Positions 28,941 to 38,164 of a DNA stretch of 64,000 nt are shown here, piece by piece. A program made the translations under genes and the position numbers. Position 1 is the stretch's first letter, and each line of letters starts with the position of its first letter. The stretch comes from Pseudomonas sp. Marseille-Q3773 (GTDB lineage Bacteria > Pseudomonadota > Gammaproteobacteria > Pseudomonadales > Pseudomonadaceae), in assembly GCF_916618955.1 (NCBI RefSeq), contig NZ_OU745390.1, positions 3,720,001 through 3,784,000 on the forward strand, in the 5' to 3' direction. The notes beneath the pieces were generated by a model that was given only the letters and a program-made list of their open reading frames with translations, was not told where the DNA came from and made no database searches.

Positions 28941-29600
28941 TCAGTTAGGTGCGCGATACAGTTCGTGCGCCTCGATGTAGGCCAGTACGGCGTCCGGCAC
29001 CAGGAACCTCACCGACTTGCCGCTGGCCAGCAGCTGTCGGATCTGTGTAGCCGACACCGCAAGCGGCGTCTGCCAGACGAACGAAATGTTTCCCGCCGGG
29101 CCGGACATGGCGGTGGGATCGCTCTCCGAGCGCGCAGCCAGCAGGTTGCGCAGCTCGTCAGGGGGTTCAACGTCGGCATCCGGGCGTTGCAGCACCAGGA
29201 TGTGACAGTGTTGCAGCAATTCTTCCCAGCGGTGCCAGGCGGGCAGGCCGCAGAAGGCATCCCAGCCCAGCACCAGGAACAGCTGGTCGTTGGCGGCGAG
29301 CTCGGCACGGATCGATTCCAGTGTATCGATGGTGTACGACGGCTTGTCGCGCGCCAGCTCACGGGCATCCACGCTCAGGCAGGGCACGCCCTGCACGGCG
29401 CCTTGCACCATGGCCAGGCGGTCCTGGGCGGCCACTTGCGGGGTGTCGCGGTGCGGCGGCCTGGCATTGGGCAACAGGCGCAGCTCGTCCAGCCCCATGA
29501 ACTCGGCCACTTCCAGCGCGCTGCGCAGGTGACCGATATGTACGGGGTCGAAGGTGCCGCCGAGAATGCCGATGCGCCGGACTGCCTGGGCCTTGCTCAA
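28941..29600 (-). CDS. nadD: Nicotinate-nucleotide adenylyltransferase
   Basis: NadD adenylates nicotinate mononucleotide to deamido-NAD. It shows the nucleotidyltransferase signature [15 protein letters not shown] and the second motif [10 protein letters not shown] place the start at the TTG at 29600 (AGGAG ten bases upstream), giving 219 residues. An in-frame ATG at 29633 inside proA would give 230 residues and cannot be excluded. The proA stop codon lies at 29602-29604, so the reading frames overlap or abut. Confidence 0.92.
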   Translation of the reverse strand: MSKAQAVRRIGILGGTFDPVHIGHLRSALEVAEFMGLDELRLLPNARPPHRDTPQVAAQDRLAMVQGAVQGVPCLSVDARELARDKPSYTIDTLESIRAELAANDQLFLVLGWDAFCGLPAWHRWEELLQHCHILVLQRPDADVEPPDELRNLLAARSESDPTAMSGPAGNISFVWQTPLAVSATQIRQLLASGKSVRFLVPDAVLAYIEAHELYRAPN

Positions 29601-29601
29601 C

Positions 29602-30873
29602 TCAGCAGGACTCCTGGCCGCGCAGCTGGCCATCGCCGATCACCACATACTTCTCGCAGGTCAGGCCTTCCAGGCCGACCGGGCCGCGGGCATGCAGCTT
29701 GTCGGTGGAAATACCGATCTCGGCACCCAGGCCGTACTCGAAGCCGTCGGCGAAGCAGGTCGGGGTATTGAGCATGACCGACGCCGAGTCGACTTCGGCA
29801 ATGAACTGGCGCGCTTCGCCCTGGTGTTCGCTGATGATCGAATCGGTGTGGTGCGAGCCATAGTGGTTGATGTGCTCGATGGCCTGGTCCAGGCCGTCGA
29901 CCACACGGATCGACAGGATCGCATCCAGGTATTCGGTGTGCCAGTCGGCCTCGGTGGCCGGCCGGGCGTCGATGATCGCCCGGGTGCGCTCGCAGCCACG
30001 CAGCTCTACGCCCTTCTCCTGAAAGCGGCGGGCCATCTCCGGCAGGAAATGCTCGGCCACCTGCTGGTCGACCAGCAGGGTCTCCATGGCGCCACAGATG
30101 CCGTAGCGGTAGGTCTTGGCGTTGAACGCCACGCGCCAGGCCTTGTCCAGGTCGGCATGCTGGCTGACATAGATATGGCAGATGCCATCCAGGTGCTTGA
30201 TCACCGGCACGCGGGCATCACGGCTGATGCGCTCGATCAGGCCTCGGCCACCGCGCGGCACGATGACGTCGACGTACTCCGGCATGCTGATCAGCGCACC
30301 CACGGCCTCGCGGTCGGTGGTCTCGACCACTTGCACCACCACCGCCGGCAGGCCGGCTGCCGCCAGGCCACGCTGGATGCAGGTGGCAATCGCGCGGTTG
30401 GAGTGGATGGCTTCGGAGCCGCCACGCAGGATGGTCGCGTTGCCCGACTTCAGGCACAGGCTGGCGGCATCGATGGTCACGTTCGGACGCGATTCGTAGA
30501 TGATCCCGATCACCCCCAGCGGCGTGCGCATCTTGCCTACCTGAATACCCGACGGGCGGTAGCTCATGTCACGGATGGCACCGACCGGGTCCGGCAGGCT
30601 GGCGACCTGGCGCAAGCCGGTGATCATGCCGTCGATACGCGCCGGGGTGAGTGCCAGGCGGTCGAGCAGTGCCGGCTCCAGGCCGCTGGCGCGGCCGGCA
30701 GCCAGGTCCAGCTCGTTGGCGGCAATCAGCTCGGCGCGGGCGGTATCCAGCGCGTCGGCGGCAGCCTGCAGGGCGCGGTTCTTCTGCGCGGTGCTGGCAC
30801 GACCGATCACCCGGGAAGCCTCGCGGGCAGCGCGTCCCAGGCGGATCATGTAGTCAAGAACGGACTCAGTCAT
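29602..30873 (-). CDS. proA: Gamma-glutamyl phosphate reductase
   Basis: ProA reduces glutamyl-5-phosphate to the semialdehyde in proline synthesis. The 423-residue aldehyde-dehydrogenase-fold protein has the catalytic cysteine in [12 protein letters not shown], the cofactor-site [13 protein letters not shown], and the C-terminal [16 protein letters not shown]. The start MTESVLDYM at 30873 gives the standard length. It heads the minus-strand series proA-nadD-rsfS-rlmH-mrdA-rodA-mltB-rlpA and is divergent from mpg. Confidence 0.97.
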   Translation of the reverse strand: MTESVLDYMIRLGRAAREASRVIGRASTAQKNRALQAAADALDTARAELIAANELDLAAGRASGLEPALLDRLALTPARIDGMITGLRQVASLPDPVGAIRDMSYRPSGIQVGKMRTPLGVIGIIYESRPNVTIDAASLCLKSGNATILRGGSEAIHSNRAIATCIQRGLAAAGLPAVVVQVVETTDREAVGALISMPEYVDVIVPRGGRGLIERISRDARVPVIKHLDGICHIYVSQHADLDKAWRVAFNAKTYRYGICGAMETLLVDQQVAEHFLPEMARRFQEKGVELRGCERTRAIIDARPATEADWHTEYLDAILSIRVVDGLDQAIEHINHYGSHHTDSIISEHQGEARQFIAEVDSASVMLNTPTCFADGFEYGLGAEIGISTDKLHARGPVGLEGLTCEKYVVIGDGQLRGQESC

Positions 30874-31121
30874 GGGTTCGGTGTCTTGGCGAAGGGGAAA
30901 TCGGCTGATTATAACTGCCGCGCAGGTATACGCCCAGCGGTGGGTGGCGGATGGTCGAAAATGGGCGGCAGTCTCCTGTAGAAAAGATGTAACCAGGGTT
31001 ATCGAAAAATCTGCCACTTGTTACGGCAAAGAGGCCGATGCTATCGACCTCGCATTCGATTCAGCCTCGATTAAGCCATTCATTGCTATCATCCCCGCCT
31101 TACCAACCGCGAACTGCCCGC

Positions 31122-31790
31122 ATGCCAGCACTGCCCGACAGCTTTTTCGACCGCGACGCCCAGACCCTGGCCAAGGCCTTGCTGGGCAAAGTCATTCGTC
31201 ACCGCCACGGCAACCTGTGGCTGGCCGCACGGATCATCGAGACCGAGGCCTACTACCTCACCGACAAAGGCAGCCACGCCTCGCTCGGCTACACCGAAAA
31301 GCGCAAGGCGCTGTTCCTTGATGGCGGGCATATCTACATGTACTACGCGCGTGGCGGCGACTCGCTGAACTTCAGTGCCCACGGGCCGGGCAACGCGGTG
31401 CTGATCAAGTCCGCCTATCCTTGGCAGGATGCCATCTCGGGACCGAACAGCCTGGCGCAGATGCAGCTGAACAATCCCGACGCCAGCGGCAACCTGCGCC
31501 CGGCCGAGCGCCTGTGCGCCGGGCAGACGCTGCTGTGCCGCGCCCTCGGCCTGAAAGTGCCGCAGTGGGACGCCCAGCGCTTCGACCCCGAACGCCTGTA
31601 CGTGGAGGACTGCGGCGTCGCCGTGCCGCGGGTCATCCAGACCGCCCGCCTGGGCATCCCGCATGGCCGCGACGAACATCTGCCCTACCGTTTCGTCGAC
31701 GCCGAATACGCCCGTTTCTGCACGCGGAACCCGTTGCGTCGCGGTCAAGTCGAAGGCCGCGACTTCTTCATTCTCGAACAAGGAAGCTGA
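31122..31790 (+). CDS. DNA-3-methyladenine glycosylase (AAG/Mpg type)
   Basis: A base-excision-repair glycosylase of 222 residues from the alkyladenine glycosylase family. The catalytic-site segment is ARIIETEAYYL with Glu, followed by YTEKRKALFLDGGHIYMYYARG, and the C-terminal RFCTRNPLRRGQV is conserved. The ATG at 31122 gives the family length; the in-frame extension upstream overlaps the divergent promoter region. It is 3 bases from the DedA-PAP2 gene, so they are co-transcribed. Confidence 0.93.
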   Translation: MPALPDSFFDRDAQTLAKALLGKVIRHRHGNLWLAARIIETEAYYLTDKGSHASLGYTEKRKALFLDGGHIYMYYARGGDSLNFSAHGPGNAVLIKSAYPWQDAISGPNSLAQMQLNNPDASGNLRPAERLCAGQTLLCRALGLKVPQWDAQRFDPERLYVEDCGVAVPRVIQTARLGIPHGRDEHLPYRFVDAEYARFCTRNPLRRGQVEGRDFFILEQGS

Positions 31791-31793
31791 ACC

Positions 31794-33110
31794 ATGGGCC
31801 AATGGCTTGACAGCCTGACCGGCTGGCTCAGCGCCAACCCGCAGTGGCTTGGCCTGGCAATTTTCCTGGTGGCCTGCATCGAATGCCTGGCCATCGCCGG
31901 CATCATCGTGCCAGGCACTGTCCTGCTGTTCGCGGTCGCGGTGCTGGCCGGCAGCGGTGCCTTCAGCCTGGGCGAAACGCTGCTGCTGGGCTTTCTCGGT
32001 GGCCTGCTCGGCGACGCCGTGTCCTATGCAGTGGGCAAGCATTTCCACCAGAACATCCGCCGCCTGCCGTTGCTACGTCACCATCCGGAATGGATTGGTA
32101 GCGCCGAAGCCTATTTCCAGCGCTACGGCATCGCCAGCCTGCTGGTAGGGCGCTTCATCGGGCCGCTGCGCCCCATGCTGCCGATGGTCGCCGGCATGTT
32201 CGACATGCCGCTGCCGCGCTTCATCGCCGTCAGCCTGGTGGCCGGCGCGGGCTGGTCGGTGGCCTACCTGCTGCCCGGCTGGGCCACGGGCGCTGCCATG
32301 CGCCTGCCATTGCCGGAAGGCTTCTGGCTGGATGCCGGCATCATCGTCGGCACCCTGGCAGTGATCATCGGCTTGAGCCTGAATACCAGCATTCGCGACC
32401 AACGCCACGGCACCCGGCTGATCGCCGGCATGAGTTTCGTCGCCCTGGCCGGGGTGTTCCTGGGCTGGCCATACCTGCACGAATTCGACCAGGGCGTGAT
32501 GACCTTGGTGCAGGAGCACCGCAGCCAGGCCATCGATGGCGCCATGGTGCTGGTGACCCGGCTGGGCGATTTCCGCACCCAGCTGGTCCTGGGCGGCCTG
32601 CTGACCGGCCTGTTGCTGCTTGCACGGCAATGGCGGCACGCGCTGTTTGCCGCAGGCGCGCTGATGGGCACCGCGGTTGCCAACGGCACGCTGAAATGGT
32701 TGTTCGCCCGGGCCCGCCCTGAAGTACTCAGCGACCCCTTGACCAGCTACAGCATGCCCAGCGGGCACAGTTCGGCATCGTTTGCGTTCTTTCTGGTGCT
32801 GGCCGTGCTGGCCGGGCGCAGCCAGCCACCACGGATGCGCCTGACCTGGGTCACGCTGGGCTGCATTCCGGCACTGGCGATCGCCCTGTCGCGGGTTTAC
32901 CTGGGCGCGCACTGGCCGACCGACATCCTCGCCGGGGCCCTGTTGGCATGCTGCGTATGCGCGCTGAGCCTGGCCTTGGTGCAGCGGCAGCAGACCCTGC
33001 CGGCCTTGCCGCTGCGGGTGTGGTGGCTGGTATTACCAGCGTGCATCGCGCTGCTGGCGTTCTTTGCTCTGCATGCGTTGCCGCAGGCGCTGCTCAGATA
33101 CCATTACTGA
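31794..33110 (+). CDS. DedA-PAP2 fusion membrane protein
   Basis: A polytopic inner-membrane protein of 438 residues combining two lipid-related modules. Residues about 15-180 are a DedA/SNARE-associated domain (GIIVPGTVLLF, GLLGDAVSYAVGKHF, GRFIGPLRPMLPMVAGM), a family recently linked to lipid-carrier flipping. Residues about 225-400 are a PAP2 phosphatase with all three catalytic motifs: KWLFARARP, SYSMPSGHSSASF and SRVYLGAHWPTDILAG. The fusion suggests coupled flipping and dephosphorylation of a polyprenyl or phospholipid substrate; this is inference. Convergent with the Lon-N gene, with a REP pair between. Confidence 0.92.
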   Translation: MGQWLDSLTGWLSANPQWLGLAIFLVACIECLAIAGIIVPGTVLLFAVAVLAGSGAFSLGETLLLGFLGGLLGDAVSYAVGKHFHQNIRRLPLLRHHPEWIGSAEAYFQRYGIASLLVGRFIGPLRPMLPMVAGMFDMPLPRFIAVSLVAGAGWSVAYLLPGWATGAAMRLPLPEGFWLDAGIIVGTLAVIIGLSLNTSIRDQRHGTRLIAGMSFVALAGVFLGWPYLHEFDQGVMTLVQEHRSQAIDGAMVLVTRLGDFRTQLVLGGLLTGLLLLARQWRHALFAAGALMGTAVANGTLKWLFARARPEVLSDPLTSYSMPSGHSSASFAFFLVLAVLAGRSQPPRMRLTWVTLGCIPALAIALSRVYLGAHWPTDILAGALLACCVCALSLALVQRQQTLPALPLRVWWLVLPACIALLAFFALHALPQALLRYHY

Positions 33111-33125
33111 TGTTGTCAATGCGGC

Positions 33126-33222
33126 GTTTTCGCGGGTGAACCCGCTCCCACAGGTACTGCATCAAGCCTGAGAACGGCGCTATCTCTATGGAAGCGGGTT
33201 TACCCGCGAATAGGCCGGCGCT
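33126..33222. repeat. Inverted pair of REP elements
   Basis: The left unit (ttcgcgggtgaacccgctcccac, about 33129-33152) and a degenerate inverse right unit (about 33188-33218) flank a spacer of about 35 bases. The pair lies between convergent genes. Confidence 0.85.
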
Positions 33223-33237
33223 GGCAACACATCGCTA

Positions 33238-33828
33238 TCAGGCAAACAATTCACCCTGAATCCGCTCCAGCAGCTTCTGGATCTCGCCCAGCCGCTGCTG
33301 CGGCGAGTCGAGGGTCAGCAGGTCCAGTTTGTCCTCTTCCATGAACGGCAGCAGGTACGCCAACTGATTGGCCAGCGCCTGTCGCCCGTCCACCGGGCGC
33401 GGCATGTCCAGGGCTTCGACCATCGGGTGCTCGCCCAGCGCTACCAGCAACGCCAGCAGGTCGTCGTCGGCCTCGAGCAATGGACTGTCTGCCTGCTCCG
33501 GCAACCATTGCACCTGCCCCAACAGCAGCTGGTCCCTCTGCACCTCGGTGCTTTCCAGGTTGAAGCGCCGCACACCTTCGACGCGTATGCCCAACAAACC
33601 GTTATCCTGCTGCACGAAATCGCGGATCACCGCCTCGCAGCCGATCGAGGCCACCACCGGCGGCGCCTTGCCGACCTGTTCGCCTTCCAGGATGCACACC
33701 ACGCCAAAACCTTCGCCCTGCTTCATGCAGCGGCCGATCATGTCCAGGTAGCGCGCCTCGAAAATCTGCAGATCGAGAAAGCAACCAGGAAACAGCACGG
33801 TATTGAGCGGAAACAGCGGTAGCGTCAT
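33238..33828 (-). CDS. Stand-alone Lon N-terminal (LAN/PUA-like) domain protein
   Basis: A 196-residue cytoplasmic protein corresponding to the substrate-binding N-terminal domain of Lon protease without the ATPase or peptidase parts (COG2802 type). The hallmark start MTLPLFPLNTVLFPGCFLDLQIFE is shortened here to its key residues: PLFPL..VLFPG and IFEARY. A helical C-terminus (about 120-196) follows. Function is not established; such proteins may act as proteolysis adaptors. It is 9 bases past lrgB, on the same strand. Confidence 0.9.
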   Translation of the reverse strand: MTLPLFPLNTVLFPGCFLDLQIFEARYLDMIGRCMKQGEGFGVVCILEGEQVGKAPPVVASIGCEAVIRDFVQQDNGLLGIRVEGVRRFNLESTEVQRDQLLLGQVQWLPEQADSPLLEADDDLLALLVALGEHPMVEALDMPRPVDGRQALANQLAYLLPFMEEDKLDLLTLDSPQQRLGEIQKLLERIQGELFA

Positions 33829-33837
33829 TACAAGTCC

Positions 33838-34554
33838 TCAAGCCACCAGGCTGACCGCCAGCGGCAGGAACACCGCCGTGGCCACCCCCATCAGGCTCAT
33901 CGCCAGCGCGGCAAAGGCGCCGCATTCGTCACTTTCCTGCAAGGCCACCGAAGTGCCCACGGCATGCGCGGTCACCCCCAGCGCCATGCCGCGCGCCTCA
34001 GGGCTGTGCACGCCGCAGCGGCTCAGCAGCGCCGGGCCGAAGATCGCCCCGATCACCCCCGTGATCAACACGAACACCGCCGCCAGGGCCGCTACCCCGC
34101 CAATCTGTTCGGCCACCAGCATGGCGATCGGCGAGGTCACCGACTTCGGCGCCATGGTCATGAGGATCATGTGTTCGGCACCGAACCACCAGCCCAGCGC
34201 CAGGCAGAACAACGTGGCAAACAGCCCTCCGATTACCAGCGTAGTAAAAATGGGCCAGAACAGCTGCCGGATACGCCGCAGGTTCAGGTACAGCGGCACC
34301 GCCAGGGCCACGGTGGCAGGCCCCAGCAGGATGTTCATGATCTCCGTGCTCTTGCGGTATTCGCGGTAGTCGATGCCGAACAGCAGCAACACACCGATCA
34401 CCAGCAACATCGACACCAACACCGGCTGCAGGAAGATCCAGCGGGTCTTCTCGTAGGCGGCGAGCACCACCTGATAGGCGCCGAGGGTAATTCCGATACC
34501 GAACAAGGGGTGGTGTACCACCGCGTCGAGCGCGCCCTGCCAGTCAAGCATCAT
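33838..34554 (-). CDS. lrgB: LrgB/CidB family membrane protein
   Basis: A 238-residue protein with about six to seven membrane helices and the LrgB signatures PKSVTSPIAM and AHAVGTSVALQE. LrgB acts with LrgA in control of murein hydrolase activity and programmed lysis in Staphylococcus; related plant and bacterial pairs transport small organic acids. Its start overlaps the lrgA stop codon by 4 bases (ATGA). Which of the two roles applies here cannot be told from sequence. Confidence 0.93.
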   Translation of the reverse strand: MMLDWQGALDAVVHHPLFGIGITLGAYQVVLAAYEKTRWIFLQPVLVSMLLVIGVLLLFGIDYREYRKSTEIMNILLGPATVALAVPLYLNLRRIRQLFWPIFTTLVIGGLFATLFCLALGWWFGAEHMILMTMAPKSVTSPIAMLVAEQIGGVAALAAVFVLITGVIGAIFGPALLSRCGVHSPEARGMALGVTAHAVGTSVALQESDECGAFAALAMSLMGVATAVFLPLAVSLVA

Positions 34555-34913
34555 AGCCCTTCCTCACGCTGCCCCTGGCGATGGATGAGTTTCTGCATCA
34601 GTACCCCGACAAACACCAGGGTCGCCAGACAGGAAAGCAGCAACGCCCCGACAATCGCCCAGAAGTCGGCAGCGATATCCCGGGCATACACCATCACCCC
34701 CACGGCTGGCGGCACCAGCAGCAGCGGCAGGTAACGCAGCAGGCTGCTGGCCGCTTCGTTCAGCGGCTTGCCAACCTCACCGCGAGCCATGAGAAAGCAC
34801 AGCAGCAACAACAGGCCGATGATCGGCCCCGGCAGAAATGGCACCAACAGGTGGTTGATCGCCGTGCCCAGCAGCTGGAACAGCACCAGCCAGGTCAGAC
34901 CACGCAACAGCAT
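34551..34913 (-). CDS. lrgA: LrgA/CidA family holin-like protein
   Basis: A small holin-like membrane protein (120 residues) with four hydrophobic helices; the family motif LPGPIIGLLLL and the PPAVGVMVY segment are present. It pairs with LrgB. The ATG at 34913 was chosen because GAGGGAG lies six bases upstream, whereas the ATG two codons earlier abuts it. The promoter must lie in the 144-base gap shared with divergent phaJ4. Confidence 0.92.
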   Translation of the reverse strand: MLLRGLTWLVLFQLLGTAINHLLVPFLPGPIIGLLLLLCFLMARGEVGKPLNEAASSLLRYLPLLLVPPAVGVMVYARDIAADFWAIVGALLLSCLATLVFVGVLMQKLIHRQGQREEGL

Positions 34914-35057
34914 AAGCATCTCCCTCGTGCATGGCCGCCATTATAAGCATGTGGCCGCAATCTACCGATATTCGCCGAAAAGCGGTCAACTTGACTGAAA
35001 CGGTTCGCCGTGCTGATCTTGTACTTCCGTACCAACTGACACTTTGGAGAGTCCGCG

Positions 35058-35513
35058 ATGCCCCATGTACCGGTTACAGAGCTTTCGCTGTACGTTGGTA
35101 AGGAACTGGGCCGCTCGGCCTGGCTGAAGATCGACCAGCAGCGCATCAACCTGTTCGCCGAAGCCACGGGCGACTTCCAGTTCATCCATGTGGACCCGGT
35201 CAAGGCGGCGCAGACTCCGTTCGGCTGCACCATCGCCCACGGTTTCCTGACGTTGTCGCTGATTCCCCAGCTGATCGAGGACATCCTGGTCCTGCCCCAG
35301 GGGTTGAAGATGGTGGTGAACTATGGGCTGGACAGCGTGCGCTTCATCCAGCCGGTCAAGGTCGACAGCCAGGTGCGGCTGAAGGTGGACCTGGCCGAGG
35401 TGCAGGAGAAGAAGCCGGGGCAATGGCTGCTCAAGGCGATTGCCACCCTGGAGATCGATGGCGAAGCCAAGCCTGCCTACATAGCCGAGTCGCTGTCCCT
35501 CTGTTTTGTCTGA
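35058..35513 (+). CDS. phaJ4: MaoC-family (R)-specific enoyl-CoA hydratase
   Basis: A hot-dog-fold hydratase of 151 residues. The catalytic dyad lies in the hydratase-2 motif GDFQFIHVDP (Asp and His), followed by ATPFGCTIAHGFLTLSL, with the oxyanion elements typical of PhaJ. Such enzymes turn enoyl-CoA from beta-oxidation into (R)-3-hydroxyacyl-CoA for polyhydroxyalkanoate synthesis. I assign PhaJ4 from family resemblance and its genomic position in P. putida-type genomes; the hydratase call is firmer than the subtype. Confidence 0.82.
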   Translation: MPHVPVTELSLYVGKELGRSAWLKIDQQRINLFAEATGDFQFIHVDPVKAAQTPFGCTIAHGFLTLSLIPQLIEDILVLPQGLKMVVNYGLDSVRFIQPVKVDSQVRLKVDLAEVQEKKPGQWLLKAIATLEIDGEAKPAYIAESLSLCFV

Positions 35514-35636
35514 TGGTTTTTGGGGGCGCTACCCGCCCCCTACCCAAGCCGATCCACAAATCCCCCGCACTCGCGTAAACTGCCAGCCTTCGCGCAGCCT
35601 GGGGCTGCCCCTGTCGATTTACCAAAGGTGCCCGCC

Positions 35637-36515
35637 ATGCCCTGGCTGCAAGTACGCCTGGCCATCAGCCCGGAACAAGCCGAAACCTACGAAGACGCCC
35701 TGCTCGAAGTAGGCGCTGTCTCGGTCACGTTCATGGACGCCGAAGATCAACCGATCTTCGAGCCAGACCTCAACACTACCCCGCTGTGGTCGCACACCCA
35801 CCTGCTCGCCCTGTTCGAGGCCGATGCCGAGCCCGAGCAGGTGTTTTCCCACCTGCGCCTGCTGACCGGTGCCGAGCTGCCCGAGCACCAGGCCGAGGTG
35901 ATCGAGGACCAGGACTGGGAACGCAGCTGGATGGACAACTTCCAGCCGATGCGCTTCGGCCGCCGGCTGTGGATCGTGCCCAGCTGGCACGAAGCCCCGG
36001 AAAAGGACGCGGTGAACCTGCTGCTCGACCCGGGCCTGGCGTTCGGCACCGGCACCCACCCGACCACCGCCCTGTGCCTGGAATGGCTCGACGGCCAGCA
36101 GTTGGAAGGCACCCAGGTGCTGGACTTCGGCTGCGGCTCGGGCATCCTGGCCATCGCCGCGCTGCTGCTGGGCGCCCGCGAGGCGGTCGGTACCGACATC
36201 GATGTGCAGGCCATCGAGGCCTCGCGCGACAACGCCCAGCGCAACGGCATCGCCGATGAAAAGCTGGCGCTGTACCTGCCCGAGCACATGCCAGCGATGC
36301 AGGCCGACGTGCTGGTCGCCAACATCCTCGCCGGCCCGCTGGTGTCGCTGGCGCCGCAGCTGTCCGGCCTGGTCCGCCCCGGGGGCCTGCTGGCGCTGTC
36401 GGGCATCCTCGCCGAACAGGGTGAAGAGGTGGCCGCGGCCTATGCCGCCGACTTCGAGCTGGACCCGATCGTCGTGCGCGACGGCTGGGTACGCATCAGT
36501 GGTCGCCGCCGTTAA
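35637..36515 (+). CDS. prmA: Ribosomal protein L11 methyltransferase
   Basis: PrmA trimethylates lysines and the N-terminus of ribosomal protein L11. The 292-residue protein has the N-terminal L11-binding domain ([10 protein letters not shown], then a linker) and a SAM-binding Rossmann domain with [15 protein letters not shown] and the catalytic-loop VANILAGPL. The ATG at 35637 gives the family length. It is followed by the DUF3426 gene after 42 bases; unlike in some pseudomonads, accBC is not adjacent. Confidence 0.96.
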   Translation: MPWLQVRLAISPEQAETYEDALLEVGAVSVTFMDAEDQPIFEPDLNTTPLWSHTHLLALFEADAEPEQVFSHLRLLTGAELPEHQAEVIEDQDWERSWMDNFQPMRFGRRLWIVPSWHEAPEKDAVNLLLDPGLAFGTGTHPTTALCLEWLDGQQLEGTQVLDFGCGSGILAIAALLLGAREAVGTDIDVQAIEASRDNAQRNGIADEKLALYLPEHMPAMQADVLVANILAGPLVSLAPQLSGLVRPGGLLALSGILAEQGEEVAAAYAADFELDPIVVRDGWVRISGRRR

Positions 36516-36557
36516 GCCGGCCTAGAATACTTTTCTGCACAGCTCCCGGATTGCCGC

Positions 36558-37907
36558 ATGACCGACAGTTTCGTCACCCAGTGCCCGCATTGCCAGACCA
36601 GCTTTCGCGTCACTCACCACCAACTGAGCGTGGCTCGCGGCGTAGTGCGCTGCGGCCATTGCCTGCAGGTATTCAACGCTGCCAGGCAGTTGCTGGAGCA
36701 GAATCGCGCCAGCACGGCGAATGCACCTGTGGTGGCGGAACCGGCGCCGAAAGTGCCTGACGAGCCGGTGGCCAAGCCAAGCGTCTTGCCAGAAGCGGAT
36801 GTCACCGAGCGCAGCAGTGCGCCAGATCAGGACTGGGCGCTTACAGCCCAGGCGCTGGACGCCCTCGATCTTGACAAGGAACTGGAGCGTCTGGAGCGTC
36901 GCGGCCAGCCAGCAGCGGCGCGCCCGACCGAGCAGGATGGCGGGCTGCAGGCAAGGCGCGACGAATTGCAGCCGGACGAGCACGCCGACGACCTGTTCGG
37001 CACGGCCACCGATGAACCCTTCGAGCCACCACAGGCAGATGAGCCGGCCCCGGTGCTGCAGCCGCTGGAGCTGGATCCCGAACCTGCCCCGGGCGAGCGC
37101 ACCGAGCCAACCCTGGGCGGCAGCCTGGAGCTGGACCTCGACGATGAGCCGCCGGTACGCCATGCCGCCGACGATGCCCCCCCCGCCTTCGCCGAACCAC
37201 TGCGTGCCGGCGATGACGCAATCCCGGAAAAAGGCCTGAGCGCCCACGACGATGAACCTCTGGCTTTGAGCCTGTCGGCGCACGATGACGACGCTGTCGA
37301 GCCGCTGCCCGGCGAACGCCTGGAACCAGGCTTTGCCGCCAAGCCAGAGCGCCCGACACGCAAGGAGCCGTTGGTCGACGTGGTCGACGACCCATTGCAG
37401 CTGGGCTGGGAGAAGCCTGCACCGAACTGGGGCAAGCGCCTGCTGTGGGGCTTCCTGACCTTGCTCGCCGCCGGCTTGCTGGCGTTCCAGTACGTGTGGT
37501 TCCACTTCGACGAAATGGCCCGTCAGGACCAGTACCGACCGCTCTTCCAGCAAATCTGCCCGTTGGTCGGCTGCGAAGTCCCGACCCGCGTCGATATCGC
37601 CCGGATCAAGAGCAGCAACTTGGTGGTGCGCAGCCACCCGGACTTCAAGGGCGCGTTGATCGTCGATGCGATCATCTACAACCGCGCGCCGTTCGCCCAG
37701 CCGTTCCCGCTGCTGGAGCTGCGCTTCGCCGACCTCAATGGCAAGCTGATCGCCAGCCGGCGCTTCAAGCCCAGCGAGTATCTCTCCGGGGAACTGGCCG
37801 GGCGTGGCGAAATGCCCAGCCAGACTCCAATCCATATTGCCCTGGACATCCTTGACCCCGGGCCGAAGGCAGTCAACTACAGCCTCAGCTTCCGTTCGCC
37901 GGAATGA
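36558..37907 (+). CDS. Zinc-ribbon and DUF3426 membrane protein
   Basis: A protein of 449 residues with an N-terminal MJ0042-type zinc ribbon (CPHC near residue 9 and RCGHC near 32), a long acidic, Pro/Glu/Asp-rich disordered stretch (about 55-285), one membrane helix (about 295-315) and a C-terminal DUF3426 domain (about 330-449). The layout implies a cytosolic zinc ribbon and an extracytoplasmic beta-rich domain. Function unknown. It follows prmA and precedes dusB-fis, a conserved arrangement in Pseudomonas. Confidence 0.9.
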   Translation: MTDSFVTQCPHCQTSFRVTHHQLSVARGVVRCGHCLQVFNAARQLLEQNRASTANAPVVAEPAPKVPDEPVAKPSVLPEADVTERSSAPDQDWALTAQALDALDLDKELERLERRGQPAAARPTEQDGGLQARRDELQPDEHADDLFGTATDEPFEPPQADEPAPVLQPLELDPEPAPGERTEPTLGGSLELDLDDEPPVRHAADDAPPAFAEPLRAGDDAIPEKGLSAHDDEPLALSLSAHDDDAVEPLPGERLEPGFAAKPERPTRKEPLVDVVDDPLQLGWEKPAPNWGKRLLWGFLTLLAAGLLAFQYVWFHFDEMARQDQYRPLFQQICPLVGCEVPTRVDIARIKSSNLVVRSHPDFKGALIVDAIIYNRAPFAQPFPLLELRFADLNGKLIASRRFKPSEYLSGELAGRGEMPSQTPIHIALDILDPGPKAVNYSLSFRSPE

Positions 37908-37934
37908 ACATCGTGCCGGTGGGGGCGCTTTGCG

Positions 37935-38025
37935 TTCCTTCGCGATACAAGGGCGCGGCTACAGGAGACGGCGTTCGACTGTAGCCGCGGCCTCGTGTCG
38001 CGAAAGGGCTGCAAGGCAGCCCCAA
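37935..38025. repeat. Degenerate REP pair
   Basis: A worn left unit (ccttcgcgatacaagggcgcggctac, about 37935-37962) faces a better right unit (gtagccgcggcctcgtgtcgcgaaaggg, about 37981-38008) with a gcagcccc tail. It is of the gtgtcgcgaaaggg subtype. The dusB-fis promoter should lie between it and 38165. Confidence 0.6.
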
Positions 38026-38164
38026 GCCCTTCCCCCTACCAAATGGCATAAGCCGACAACTGTTCAGATTTTATCCAAACCCATCTTTATCCGGTCACCG
38101 AGAGCGGGTATCATGCCAACCCTTTTTCGAACTCCAAGATTCGGCCCCACAACAGGGATCACCT

